From an uncultured Lachnospiraceae bacterium (GTDB lineage: Bacteria > Bacillota > Clostridia > Lachnospirales > Lachnospiraceae), in NCBI GenBank assembly GCA_947177445.1, contig CAMWUL010000021.1:1-49474 (forward strand): 49,474 bases of DNA. Direction: 5' to 3'. Each line of letters begins with the position of its first letter. Position 1 is the first letter of the stretch. Shown in pieces: positions 17,005 through 25,871 of the stretch. The notes beneath the pieces were generated by a model that saw nothing but the letters and a program-made list of their open reading frames with translations, made no database searches and was not told where the DNA came from. The translations under genes and the position numbers were made by a program.

Positions 17005-19017
17005 TTATTCCTCTACCCTTGTCCACACCTGCATTTCATTTTCTCCACGGTTTGCCCATACATAATATGGTACGTACTTTAACTGCACCTGTTCTTTTTT
17101 GGGCGGCGTATAAGTACTGTAAAGTCCTTTTGTATCAGGTTCTGCCCGAAATCCGTCCATCAGCACTGCTTTCACTACAGTATCTTCTACAGACATATCT
17201 TCCGTCTCTGGCGCTGATTTACTGCTTACACTCAACAAATGCAGGTTTTTCCCATTGTCGGCCTCCTCCATACAATATACGATCGGCCCCTTTGTAACGG
17301 CTGCCTTGCCCACGTTTTCCCGCACACGCGGATCCGCCTTGATCAGCCTTACTTTCATCGGAAAGACAAGCTTCAGGCATTCTTCTTCCTCCCATTCCTT
17401 TTCCACATACAGATATCCCTTTTCCTCTTTCATATCTGCATCCTGCAGGCCGCTTATCCGGTATCCTTCACACCAGTCCGGAATCCGCAGCGCCAGCCGG
17501 AAAGAACTTCCCTTTGCCCGCACCCGTATCTCTGCCGCTCCGCTCCACGGAAGCGAAGATGTGATCTGAACGTCCACAGCCTCTTTCCCTACTCTTTTTG
17601 TCAGTATACTGCCCACATAGAGATGCACGAACAAGGTATTCTCATTTTCCGTAAACGCATAAGAACCAACCGAAGACACCAGGCGGGCAAGGTTCGGGGG
17701 ACAGCAGGCACAGCCGAACCATTTCTGACGCACGGGCTTTACATGGAACTTACGCTCATCCTTATGGCAGGCCTCCGGCACCGACTCCAGCGGATTGACA
17801 TAAAAGAAGCTCTTCCCATCCAGCGACATGCCGCTCAGGATACCATTATAAAGCGCACGCTCCATCACGTCGGCATATCTTGCATCCGGATCAATCTCCA
17901 ACATCCGCCTTGCAAAGAATACCAGTCCTATGGAAGCACATGTCTCCGCATAAGCTGTATCATTCGGCAAGTCATACGGAAAAGAAAATGCTTCTCCCAG
18001 ATGTGTCGCACCAATCCCTCCGGTGATATACATCTTCTCCCCGGTAATGCTGTTCCACAGATTCACACATGCCTTATACAGGGTCTCATCCCCTGTCAGA
18101 CGGGCAATATCCGCCATGCCGGAATACAGATAAACGGCACGTACCGCATGGCCCAACGCCTCGTTCTGCTGCCTTACCGGCAAATGCGCCTGCTGATAGG
18201 CATATCGAAGCTCATCCTCTTTCCCCTGTATTGGATGCTCCCGGTCAAAATAATATGGGCGCTTCCCCCTCTCATCAATAAAAAAACGGCTCAGCTCCAG
18301 GTATTTCCTGTTACCTGTCGCTTCATACAGCCGAACTAATGCCATCTCTGCAATCTCATGTCCGGGATACCCTTTGCATTGACCTTCCTCCGGCCCGAAA
18401 TAATCTGCAATGTAATCCGCAAACCGCTCTGCGGCCTTCAATAATTTATCTTTTCCGGTTGCCTGCCAATAGGAAACCGCGCCTTCCGCCAAATGGCCGA
18501 AACAATACAGTTCATGGTGATCCCGAAGATTAGAAAATATCTTATCTTTTCCATTGATGATATAATAGGTATCCAAATACCCGTCTTCCTGCTGGGCGGC
18601 ACAGACGATATCTATCGCCTCGTCAGCTATCCGCTCCAGCTCCGGATCCGGACACTGTGTCAGGGAATATCCTACTGCTTCAATCCATTTCGAAAAATCA
18701 CTGTCCTGGAAAACAAAACCATAAAATCGATCCTCCAGATGCCCCGGGTCTTCCGGCAATGCCTCAAATCCCCGGAATGTATACACAGGTTCCTGAAACG
18801 CCTCCCCTTGTTCCTTTTTCTCACGGTTCATTTTCCCTGCGACTTTAAAGTTGCGCATACAAAAGCTGGGCGCGGCATCCGGAACCCTGTCGTTCAGCGC
18901 TTCCCACTGATAAGGAATCACTTCCTTCCTGATCAGTTCCATTTCGTTTTTCCAGAACTCGTCTGTAATATTTACATCCTTCAAAGACAAAGGTCTGCTG
19001 TACATTTTCGTATCCAT
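17005..19017 (-). CDS. Glycoside hydrolase family 127 beta-L-arabinofuranosidase
   Basis: 670-residue GH127 enzyme, cytosolic, releasing terminal beta-L-arabinofuranose (plant hydroxyproline-linked arabinans, pectin side chains). Visible catalytic features are AETCASIG, whose Glu and Cys match the zinc ligands Glu338 and Cys340 of Bifidobacterium HypBA1, and WFGCACCPPN, holding the catalytic and zinc cysteines. N-terminal (alpha/alpha)6 barrel, C-terminal beta-sandwiches. The ATG at 19017 is chosen because GGAGG lies 5 nt before it; an in-frame ATG at 19044 is also possible. Isolated gene with a terminator at 16893. With the rhamnosidase and the isomerase-family gene it points to use of plant cell-wall or glycoside sugars. 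Confidence 0.9.
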   Translation of the reverse strand: MDTKMYSRPLSLKDVNITDEFWKNEMELIRKEVIPYQWEALNDRVPDAAPSFCMRNFKVAGKMNREKKEQGEAFQEPVYTFRGFEALPEDPGHLEDRFYGFVFQDSDFSKWIEAVGYSLTQCPDPELERIADEAIDIVCAAQQEDGYLDTYYIINGKDKIFSNLRDHHELYCFGHLAEGAVSYWQATGKDKLLKAAERFADYIADYFGPEEGQCKGYPGHEIAEMALVRLYEATGNRKYLELSRFFIDERGKRPYYFDREHPIQGKEDELRYAYQQAHLPVRQQNEALGHAVRAVYLYSGMADIARLTGDETLYKACVNLWNSITGEKMYITGGIGATHLGEAFSFPYDLPNDTAYAETCASIGLVFFARRMLEIDPDARYADVMERALYNGILSGMSLDGKSFFYVNPLESVPEACHKDERKFHVKPVRQKWFGCACCPPNLARLVSSVGSYAFTENENTLFVHLYVGSILTKRVGKEAVDVQITSSLPWSGAAEIRVRAKGSSFRLALRIPDWCEGYRISGLQDADMKEEKGYLYVEKEWEEEECLKLVFPMKVRLIKADPRVRENVGKAAVTKGPIVYCMEEADNGKNLHLLSVSSKSAPETEDMSVEDTVVKAVLMDGFRAEPDTKGLYSTYTPPKKEQVQLKYVPYYVWANRGENEMQVWTRVEE

Positions 19018-19091
19018 ATTTACCTCCACACCGTTTATATTCATTCCCGTTTTCCTCGCTTATTCTTCCAAAATAAGCAATTAATGAGCCT

Positions 19092-20251
19092 TTACGCCCT
19101 CCCAATCAGCACCTGGCTCCCCTCAAAGGCAAATCCATACTTCCTGATCTGTTCCGGGGCTATTCCCTTGCTCAGCAGCACAGCTTCATAACGCTTCTCC
19201 TCAATCTGCTGCAGCGCGGCTTTGACTCCATCCACCAGAGTTTCTTTCCGTTTCGCATGGACTACCTTGAATTCAATAATAAATGCAGCCGCCTCTGCTT
19301 TCTTGGGTTCTATCATAATATCATATCTACCCAATCCGCTCTCCCGATTGGAAGATATGACATAACGATCCTGCAGCTCAGCCAGCAGTCCTAATACAAA
19401 CCCATCATACCACATCTTTACTTCGTCTTTCCGGTCTGTCATATTATATTCATCCAGTGCAGTGAATACTTCCTCTTCCGTAAAGCCAAAGCTGTCACCA
19501 TACTTGTCTGAACTAACTGTCACTACTTTCAGATTGTTCAAGTCCGAGAACATGGACTCTAATGCTTCGCAAGAAGCTATGCTGACCCGGGTAATTCCTG
19601 TCATAACGGCTTTCTCTATATAGGGGTTCGTCTTGAAAGTGGCATTGAACAGGCTCCTGGTAAAAAGCACCAGTTCTTCCCAATAGCCATAGACATATGC
19701 CTCCTGCATGGGCGTATCATATTCATCCAAAAGAATGATTACCTTTTTCCCATAATACCTTGCCAAAAAGCCTGACAGCGCTTTCAGGGCATCTGTCGCT
19801 ATATGAGCCTCCATATCAAAGGATACCTTACGGTAATATTCTTTTTCATCCTCTTTCAGGATTCCGCTGTCCAGAAGGAAATCAAACCGATTGTACAACT
19901 CTGCGATAAGAAAGAAGATTTTCTTCTGCGCCCCCAGAAAAGCAGGCTCCTTCACAGGAGCAAAGCTGATAAAGATCACAGGATATGTACCTGCAGCTTG
20001 CGGTATTTTTCTTCCTTCCAGATATCCAGCCCCTCAAACAGGTCACTGCGCCCGGCATACTCCACTGAAAAAAATTTTTCCAGCATGCTCATGGTCAGCG
20101 TCTTTCCGAAACGTCTGGGCCGGGTAATCAGCGTTACCTCATCATCCGCTTCCCACCATTCTTTAATAAATGCAGTCTTGTCCACATAAAAATTATTGCG
20201 TACCCTCAGCTTTTCAAAATCCTGACATCCAATACTCACTGTCCTTGGCAT
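19092..20251 (-). pseudogene. Broken AAA-ATPase-like / PD-(D/E)XK nuclease family protein
   Basis: Remnant of the large AAA-ATPase_like plus PDDEXK_9 family, multicopy in Lachnospiraceae and of unknown function. The N-terminal piece (20251 to about 19985) has the P-loop-like TRPRRFGKTLTMSML. The reading frame then breaks after YRKLQ: inserting one G near 19988 restores LQGTYPVIFISFA. The rest (from 19979) carries LLDEYDTPMQEAYV. There, MWYDGF is joined directly to VLGLLAELQDRYVISSNRESG, which in intact relatives lies over 100 residues further on, so an in-frame deletion between two similar DGF/HGF segments is likely. The nuclease motif FIIEFK is kept. Start ATG has AAGGAG upstream. Two independent lesions argue against a sequencing error. 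Confidence 0.8.
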
Positions 20252-20324
20252 ATCTTCTCCTTTCCGGCAATCTTTTCGCCATACTCACAAATAATCCGCC
20301 TGGTATAATCTGACCTGATTGCTT

Positions 20325-20718
20325 TCATAATAAAATCGCCACAACCGTCACAAAAGTATACCCTTCCTCCAACAGCTCGTCTATTGCCTTCAGCGCCGCC
20401 GTCAACGACGTATCACAGTAGTCATGCATCAAAATAATATCATTCTCCCCGGTCTTGCTGACAATCTTTTCCGTGATACAGTTTACGTTTTTTGAGCACC
20501 AGTCCAGAGGATCCACTGTCCAGAGCCGGAAACATATTCAGCTCCTTCTCAAAGCTTTTGTCCTACGACCCATAGGGAGGCCGCACATACTGTACTTCCT
20601 CCCCAGTGATCTCCTTCAGGATTTCATTGGTTTTGATCAGTTCTTCCTTAAACTTCTCCCGATTGTTTTTAGTCAGTTGGATGTGACTGTATGTATGATT
20701 ACCGATTATATGGCCCTC
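20325..20718 (-). pseudogene. Truncated duplicate of the polysaccharide deacetylase 3' part
   Basis: About 394 bp matching 24322-24718, offset by exactly 4,000 bp over the region 20455-20718, which appears identical; the 3'-terminal 120 bp differ at about ten positions. It covers the second half of the NodB fold (RPPYGS onward to YTFVTV) and shares both lesions of the other copy: TAG at 20563-20565 where Trp is expected, and a 1-nt loss near 20521. The 5' half, including TFDDGP, is absent. It borders the three-gene cassette at 20744-24068. Confidence 0.85.
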
Positions 20719-20743
20719 AGCTCGTGTCAAGCCATACATAACT

Positions 20744-21679
20744 TTAAATTGTAGAAAACTTACCTGTTGGTAAATGCTTTCCTATGTATCCCACAATACC
20801 CAATCTATGCTCTGCATCTGGGATAAAATGGATTCTTCCCGGAAAGTTTCCTGCAAAACTGATGTGCCAGCCAAAAAATTCTTCTTTTCCATATGGAGTT
20901 TTGAACACCCTCAATCTACGCAAATCATTACTTTTTTCCACAGTTTCCGACTCGCCACGACAACGATACCCTACATCATTCTTATCAAATCGCCCATCAA
21001 AATCCTTAAAATAATCCTCCAATAACTGAAGCCGCTCCATTATCATCTGAATATGAAGTGAAATTCTTGCCTCGCCCAATTGCTCTTTAACACTATCACA
21101 AAAGCGCAAATGCGGATAAAGCAGTTCCCTCTTTTCCCACAATTCCTTCCCAGAAGATACCATCAGCTTAGTTCTGCTTTTTTCTTTTTCTCTTAAAGAA
21201 TACAACTGTTCCTCAAAACAGCAATTTACTATAGATACTTGCCTGTCATCTTGTTCCAATGTCACGTAAGTTCCGGCAATCTGATCCGCCCGCCATAAGA
21301 GTGATGTATTCATGCTGACAACATAACTCTCAGATTCATATGCCGCCAAACAGCCAACAGCACTGATTCTTTCACCATTCCCAACTTCAACTATCAATTC
21401 ACTTCCCAGGAAATCCGTTCCTTTAATCAATTGTTTTCTGTTAATAATCATCCGAAAAAAAGCCTTTTCCTGTTGTGAGACTTCAGAACTCTTAAGCCAA
21501 TCGTGAATTGTATAACCTGATATCAACTCTTTTGTCAGCAATTCCGTGGTATAGAAAAAATTGGGATCACCTTTTTCATGAAACAGTTTCTGACAAACCT
21601 TTAAGAAATGACTGATAGCATGATTCATTTCCTCGCGGTTCATATTATTCCCTTGAATTGATAATTCATTCAATATCAT
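20744..21679 (-). CDS. Uncharacterised 311-aa protein, third gene of the DUF262/DUF3696 cassette
   Basis: Family not recognised. No signal peptide or membrane segment. The N-terminal half is mixed helix/strand; the middle (about 160-235) is charged and helical (LREKEKSRTKLMVSSGKELWEKR). The C-terminal 60 residues (FKTPYGKEEFFGWHISF then GRIHFIPD and IGYIG-like GIVGYIGKHLPT) look like a compact beta domain with aromatic and basic residues, loosely reminiscent of RelE-type toxin folds, but that is only an impression. It starts 18 nt after the DUF3696 gene on the same strand, so it belongs to the operon. An ATG at 21643 with AAGGG before it is an alternative start. Markedly AT-rich compared with neighbouring metabolic genes. 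It could be the effector or a specificity partner of the system. Confidence 0.7.
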   Translation of the reverse strand: MILNELSIQGNNMNREEMNHAISHFLKVCQKLFHEKGDPNFFYTTELLTKELISGYTIHDWLKSSEVSQQEKAFFRMIINRKQLIKGTDFLGSELIVEVGNGERISAVGCLAAYESESYVVSMNTSLLWRADQIAGTYVTLEQDDRQVSIVNCCFEEQLYSLREKEKSRTKLMVSSGKELWEKRELLYPHLRFCDSVKEQLGEARISLHIQMIMERLQLLEDYFKDFDGRFDKNDVGYRCRGESETVEKSNDLRRLRVFKTPYGKEEFFGWHISFAGNFPGRIHFIPDAEHRLGIVGYIGKHLPTGKFSTI

Positions 21680-21697
21680 ATGTATTATATCTCCAAT

Positions 21698-22798
21698 TTA
21701 AAATAGTGCATCTACTGCTTTATCCCATTCATCGAAGAAGCCATCCGGCCAATTAGACAGACTTCCATCCGAAAGAATTTCCGGCGATGTCATATCATGT
21801 TTTATCATTCCAGTATTGTCTTCATAGATATAAAAATAATTCAATTTTACCTGATCTGGTCGAATCTGCCCATGCTTTACAGAAAGCCTGATTCCATTTA
21901 AAATGTGATCGCTGTGTGTTTCCAAAACAACTTGAATGCCATTTGATGCCGCCCTCGCAATCAATTCCCCTATCTGTCTCTGTCCTTTCGGATGAATATG
22001 CGCCTCAGGATTCTCAAGTATCAATAAGTCGCCTTTTCTCGCCTTAAGTAAAGCAATTATGACAGGCAGCACATAAGATACGCCAAATCCCATGTTTACC
22101 GCATTTGCCGACTCTTCTCCCATAATGCTCGGCTGAGAATATCGCAGCCCCATCACATCAGAATCCATATTAGGTATTGCCTTTATCCTGATGCCTGGCG
22201 AGATTTCAGACATCCACGCATTAACCTGTAGTTCCAACCGTTCACTACTTTCGCCGGGATTTTTCATATTATCATAAACCTTAAAATCCGAATCACTTCC
22301 TAATGAATAAAGGCATGAAACAGCATATTCCCCCTTACTCCCTATCTGTGTGGGAGTATAACGCTCTTCTCCTAAATCATCGTAATATCTTCTGGGACCA
22401 AGTCTCTCAGCAGAAATATATTCAAAGCCATCTCCTGCCAGCCCGTCTCCATGAGCCACCGCACGGCATTCCATCAATAATGCCTGATCTTTCTCACTAT
22501 AATGGCATATCCAGCTTCCCAGCCCATCTTCTTTCACTGTCAAATGAATATCTTCATCTTTTTTATACCAATATGAAATATCTTTTATCTTTCCCAAACT
22601 TATATAACGGCCGTTCAGAATCACAGGATTATTCAACCCTTGCTTATTTCTCTCATACGTTTGCCGAAACAAGAGTAATGCCTGTATCACGGTGGACTTT
22701 CCCATGCCGTTCACTCCTGTAAACAGATTTAACTCCCTGCACTCTACAGACATTTCCTCAAAACATTTAAAATTCTCAACACTAATCTGCTTTATCAT
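21698..22798 (-). CDS. OLD/RecF-like AAA ATPase with DUF3696 C-terminus
   Basis: 366-residue ABC-type ATPase. Walker A GVNGMGKS at residues 28-35, FGVSYVLPVI before Walker B LLILENPEAHIHP, and switch His in LETHSDHILNGIR. The C-terminal DGSLSNWPDGFFDEW is the DUF3696 signature. Such ATPases are frequent in anti-phage modules (Septu-, OLD- and Gabija-like proteins), where they sense and power an effector. ATG at 22798 has GGAG upstream, overlapping the end of the DUF262 gene by 17 bp; a GTG at 22819 is in frame. Second gene of the cassette. Confidence 0.87.
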   Translation of the reverse strand: MIKQISVENFKCFEEMSVECRELNLFTGVNGMGKSTVIQALLLFRQTYERNKQGLNNPVILNGRYISLGKIKDISYWYKKDEDIHLTVKEDGLGSWICHYSEKDQALLMECRAVAHGDGLAGDGFEYISAERLGPRRYYDDLGEERYTPTQIGSKGEYAVSCLYSLGSDSDFKVYDNMKNPGESSERLELQVNAWMSEISPGIRIKAIPNMDSDVMGLRYSQPSIMGEESANAVNMGFGVSYVLPVIIALLKARKGDLLILENPEAHIHPKGQRQIGELIARAASNGIQVVLETHSDHILNGIRLSVKHGQIRPDQVKLNYFYIYEDNTGMIKHDMTSPEILSDGSLSNWPDGFFDEWDKAVDALF

Positions 22799-24068
22799 TT
22801 TCAATATTCTCCAATACACCTTTTACAAGAGACATTACGCAATCAATTCGTAAATATACAGCCTTTTTATCCGATGCTTTCAAAAATTTTAAATAGTCTG
22901 AGCTCTCACACAGATCCATATATTTCTTTTGCACCTCATCTTTGTTTTTAATCAGCTTATTCACTTCTGCTTGGGACAAATTCTTTATTACATAACACCA
23001 TGATTCATAAATAACCTTGTTAATAGGGCGTCTGCGGCCATCATAACATATCTTCCTGAACGTGTTTTTTTCCATCAGATTATGCATATTATACATCACA
23101 TTCGTAAATTCTTTTTCTATCTCTTCCAATTCTCCTTTTGCAGCATGATTTAAATACTTCATTCCCTCATTGAGAAACTCATCAATATTTCCGGAATATT
23201 GATTTAAGTCCAGATAACAAAACGAAACATACCGAAGTACAAATTCCCGATCCAGCATCCTCTCACTCTTTACACTCCCGCCTGTAGCCGCCACAAAACA
23301 TGGCAGTGCCGCACAATCTTGCAGGAACCGAGTCGCATTCCCTTGAAATAATGCATTCCTGATTTCCTGCGCCTCCAATGCAAGCCCCCCTGTATTAATT
23401 CGCTTGAATATGTTATATTTTACATTATCTGGTGTGGACGGATTTACCAGATAAACATTGATTACTGTTTCATCAATTCTTCTCTGAAAGGCTCTTGGAA
23501 GCTGATCATATACGCATCCGTTTAATTCCGGGAAAAATTCCATTTCCTGTAAGCTAAAATCTTTATCTACTATAAATTGCTTTAAAGTTGTCACTCGCTG
23601 TAGCCCATCAATAACCAGCCATTTGTCTTCATCCGAAGCATCAAAATAAAATGCGGGTAACGGAATCCGCAAGAAAATAGATTCTATTAGCTGGCTTTTT
23701 TGTTTTTTATCCCACAACCCCGCTTTCCTTTGAAAAGAAGAATCAAATTCTATTTCTCCCTTTTGTATCCGTTTTAATAATGAATCCAACGTCAGGGGCT
23801 TCATGGTAATATCAATCTTCGAAGGATCAAAAGGTCTGATTTTCTCTCCTTCACAAGCATATGCGGTTACATCCGGCTCAACGTCATCTTGAATCATTGA
23901 GATACCCCGTTCCAAGAAAAAATTCATAATCTCATCGTAATTTTCATCTGTCAATTTCATAGTCATATAGACTAAATTTAAATTTATGGAATTGTCTTGT
24001 TCCTTTGCTATATTATATAATTTCTCCAGTTCTTCCTGTTCACTTTTCTTCAACGTATATTCGCTCAT
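22782..24068 (-). CDS. DUF262 (ParB-like/GmrS-type) protein with N-terminal region-1.1-like segment
   Basis: 428 residues. Residues about 88-250 form a DUF262 domain: FQRKAGLWDKKQKSQLIES, then WLVIDGLQRVTTL (residues 150-162, the DGQQR-type motif) and FKRINTGGLALEAQEIRNA. DUF262 is the ParB-like nucleotide-using nuclease part of GmrSD-type restriction enzymes and related defence proteins. Residues about 10-62 (helix, LTDENYDEIMNFFLERGISMIQDD) resemble sigma-70 region 1.1. The helical C-terminal part has no recognised HNH motif. First gene of the cassette, start with CAGGAG 9 nt upstream. The DNA is AT-rich relative to the flanks, consistent with horizontal gain. Confidence 0.85.
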   Translation of the reverse strand: MSEYTLKKSEQEELEKLYNIAKEQDNSINLNLVYMTMKLTDENYDEIMNFFLERGISMIQDDVEPDVTAYACEGEKIRPFDPSKIDITMKPLTLDSLLKRIQKGEIEFDSSFQRKAGLWDKKQKSQLIESIFLRIPLPAFYFDASDEDKWLVIDGLQRVTTLKQFIVDKDFSLQEMEFFPELNGCVYDQLPRAFQRRIDETVINVYLVNPSTPDNVKYNIFKRINTGGLALEAQEIRNALFQGNATRFLQDCAALPCFVAATGGSVKSERMLDREFVLRYVSFCYLDLNQYSGNIDEFLNEGMKYLNHAAKGELEEIEKEFTNVMYNMHNLMEKNTFRKICYDGRRRPINKVIYESWCYVIKNLSQAEVNKLIKNKDEVQKKYMDLCESSDYLKFLKASDKKAVYLRIDCVMSLVKGVLENIENDKAD

Positions 24069-24321
24069 TTTATCCTGCTCCTGATATTATTCCCTCGATA
24101 TTTACAATGATACAGATTATATGCCAAAGTCACTTCATTTTTCCATATTTATTCAAAACTATTTATACCTTTATATACAATCTATAATCCATTTGTGCCG
24201 CAAAGTACGCGGCTTTTATCAGAAGTTAAAGAGCAGCTTCTGATAGGTTATATTATAAGCAATTTAGCCTCCCCAGTCAAACAAAATCGCCTGCACCATC
24301 ACAAAGGAATTATGACCTGAA
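24069..24321 (-). promoter_or_regulatory. AT-rich leader of the cassette with promoter-like box and dyad
   Basis: Minus strand TATAAT at 24116-24121 lies about 48 bp before the DUF262 start, but no good -35 is spaced from it. A perfect 9-bp dyad TATCAGAAG (24217-24225) / CTTCTGATA (24237-24245) sits upstream. It lacks a U-run and could be an operator. No gene is seen here. Confidence 0.35.
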
Positions 24322-25018
24322 TTAATCAAACAAAATCTCCTCCACCGTCACAAAGGTGTAACCCTCCTCCAGCAGTTCGTCTATTGCCTTCAGCGCCGCT
24401 GTCACCGACGTATCATAGTAATCATGCATCAAAATAATATCATTTTCCCCGGTCTTGCTGACAATCTTTTCCGTGATACAGTTTACGTTTTTTGAGCACC
24501 AGTCCAGAGGATCCACTGTCCAGAGCCGGAAACATATTCAGCTCCTTCTCAAAGCTTTTGTCCTACGACCCATAGGGAGGCCGCACATACTGTACTTCCT
24601 CCCCAGTGATCTCCTTCAGGATTTCATTGGTTTTGATCAGTTCTTCCTTAAACTTCTCCCGATTGTTTTTAGTCAGTTGGATGTGACTGTATGTATGATT
24701 ACCGATTATATGGCCCTCGGCCTGCATCCGCCTGATAATATCAGGGTGCAGCTGTGCATGCTCCCCCGTCACAAAGAAGGTGGCATGGACGCCTCTCTCC
24801 TTCAACCCGTCAAGAAGCTGCTCCGTATAGGATGGATGCGGACCGTCGTCAAAGGTAATGGCAATCTTCTTAATATCTTCCGCCTGGTCGTTCCCTATAA
24901 TAGCAGCCCTGCTGCTTCCTGCCTCCACCGATCTGTACCTTCTCATTTCCTGCATCCCCAAAAAAAGCAGCCCTGCTATCAAATCGAATAGCAGGATTGC
25001 CGTCAGTATCTTTTTCAT
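24322..25018 (-). pseudogene. Polysaccharide deacetylase (NodB family), inactivated
   Basis: N-terminal membrane anchor (MKKILTAILLFDLIAGLLFL), then a NodB domain with metal-binding TFDDGP, HTYSH and substrate-loop RPPYGS. Such proteins deacetylate cell-wall or extracellular polysaccharides outside the membrane. The frame stops at TAG (24563-24565) directly after RPPYGS, where relatives have Trp. About 40 bp further, one nucleotide is missing (near 24521; adding T restores ALWTVDPLDWC). The remaining frame (24516 to 24322) ends normally with DIILMHDYYDTSVTAALKAIDELLEEGYTFVTVEEILFD-type sequence, of which the His-containing motif MHDY is kept. The same two lesions are in the partial copy at 20325. 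Confidence 0.88.
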
Positions 25019-25049
25019 ACCGGCATCCCGATCCGCACGTTTTCTCTAA

Positions 25050-25079
25050 AGTATATGCGTTAATCGTTCAGCCATGCAA
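25050..25079 (-). promoter_or_regulatory. Promoter of the deacetylase pseudogene
   Basis: Minus strand TTGCAT (25074-25079), 18-bp spacer, TATACT (25050-25055), about 30 bp before the start codon. Confidence 0.5.
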
Positions 25080-25092
25080 AAAGAATTAATCA

Positions 25093-25166
25093 GTTACTTT
25101 TCATGGGTAGGGGCCGCGAGGTGTTTTTGTGCGCTGTTTGCACAAAAACCCGAGACAGCACGCTCT
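25093..25166 (+). mobile_element. MITE-like element, copy 3 (3' truncated)
   Basis: Matches copy 2 from the left end GTTACTTTTCATGGGTAG through the TTTTTGTGC/GCACAAAAA hairpin and GACAGCACGC, then similarity stops around 25166. The right inverted end is missing. It marks the right border of the accessory island. Confidence 0.8.
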
Positions 25167-25243
25167 GCGGGAACCGAACAGAACTCCCGCATCAAGGTCA
25201 CTCCCGGACTGCTGGGATTGGCTGGAAGCTTCTCCTTAGAGGA

Positions 25244-25864
25244 CTAATATAAATGCGACTGGGGATCGTCGTCTTCAAATTCAAAAATACATTTTTCGTA
25301 AACATTCAAGATATGGGTATCCAGATATTTGTCATATCGCTTATGCTGTCTGCCGTATGTCATATGCACATGCCCGTGAAGGAAAAATTTCGGGCGGTAG
25401 GTCTCGATCAGCTCCCGGAATACCTGAAAGCCCTGATGGGGAAGATCCCTCCCGTCGTTGAGCTGATAAGCGGGCGAATGGGTTACCAGAATATCAAAGC
25501 CTCCGCTTCGAAACAGGCGAAACCACAGTTTTCTGACACGCTGCTTCATCTCTCTTTCCGTGTATTGATGGGGGCCCGGCTTGTACCGCATGGAGCCTCC
25601 CAGCCCCAGGATCCGAACACCTTCATGTACGTAAACCCTGTCGTCAATGCACACACAGCCCTCCGGCGGTATCTGTTCATATTTCCCGTCATGGTTTCCG
25701 TGTACATACAATACCGGCACCGAAGACAGAGTCACCAGAAAGGAAAGATAGCGGGGATCCAGGTCCCCGCAGGAAATGATCAGATCGATCCCCTCCAGCA
25801 TACTCTTGTCAAAAAAATCCCACAATAATTTAGACTCCTGATCTCCGATGGCCAGTATCTTCAT
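25244..25864 (-). CDS. Calcineurin-type metallophosphoesterase
   Basis: 206-residue soluble phosphoesterase. Motifs are GDQES (an altered first metal motif; the usual DxH is replaced by D-Q-E), CGDLDPRYL, HGNHDGKY, VTHSP and LHGHVHMTYG, all in the expected order for the two-metal site. It may act on nucleotides or phosphoproteins; the substrate is unknown. The start lies 7 nt after the stop of the BMP-fusion gene, so the two are cotranscribed from the promoter at 27906. Confidence 0.82.
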   Translation of the reverse strand: MKILAIGDQESKLLWDFFDKSMLEGIDLIISCGDLDPRYLSFLVTLSSVPVLYVHGNHDGKYEQIPPEGCVCIDDRVYVHEGVRILGLGGSMRYKPGPHQYTEREMKQRVRKLWFRLFRSGGFDILVTHSPAYQLNDGRDLPHQGFQVFRELIETYRPKFFLHGHVHMTYGRQHKRYDKYLDTHILNVYEKCIFEFEDDDPQSHLY

Positions 25865-25871
25865 GCGTAAA

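Noticed and set aside
24217..24245. 9-bp dyad as a terminator
   Set aside because: No U-tract follows on either strand; kept only as a possible operator.
24563..24565. In-frame TAG in the deacetylase read as a recoded codon
   Set aside because: A second lesion, a frameshift about 40 bp further, also breaks the gene, and no recoding signal or special tRNA gene is visible. Pseudogene is simpler.
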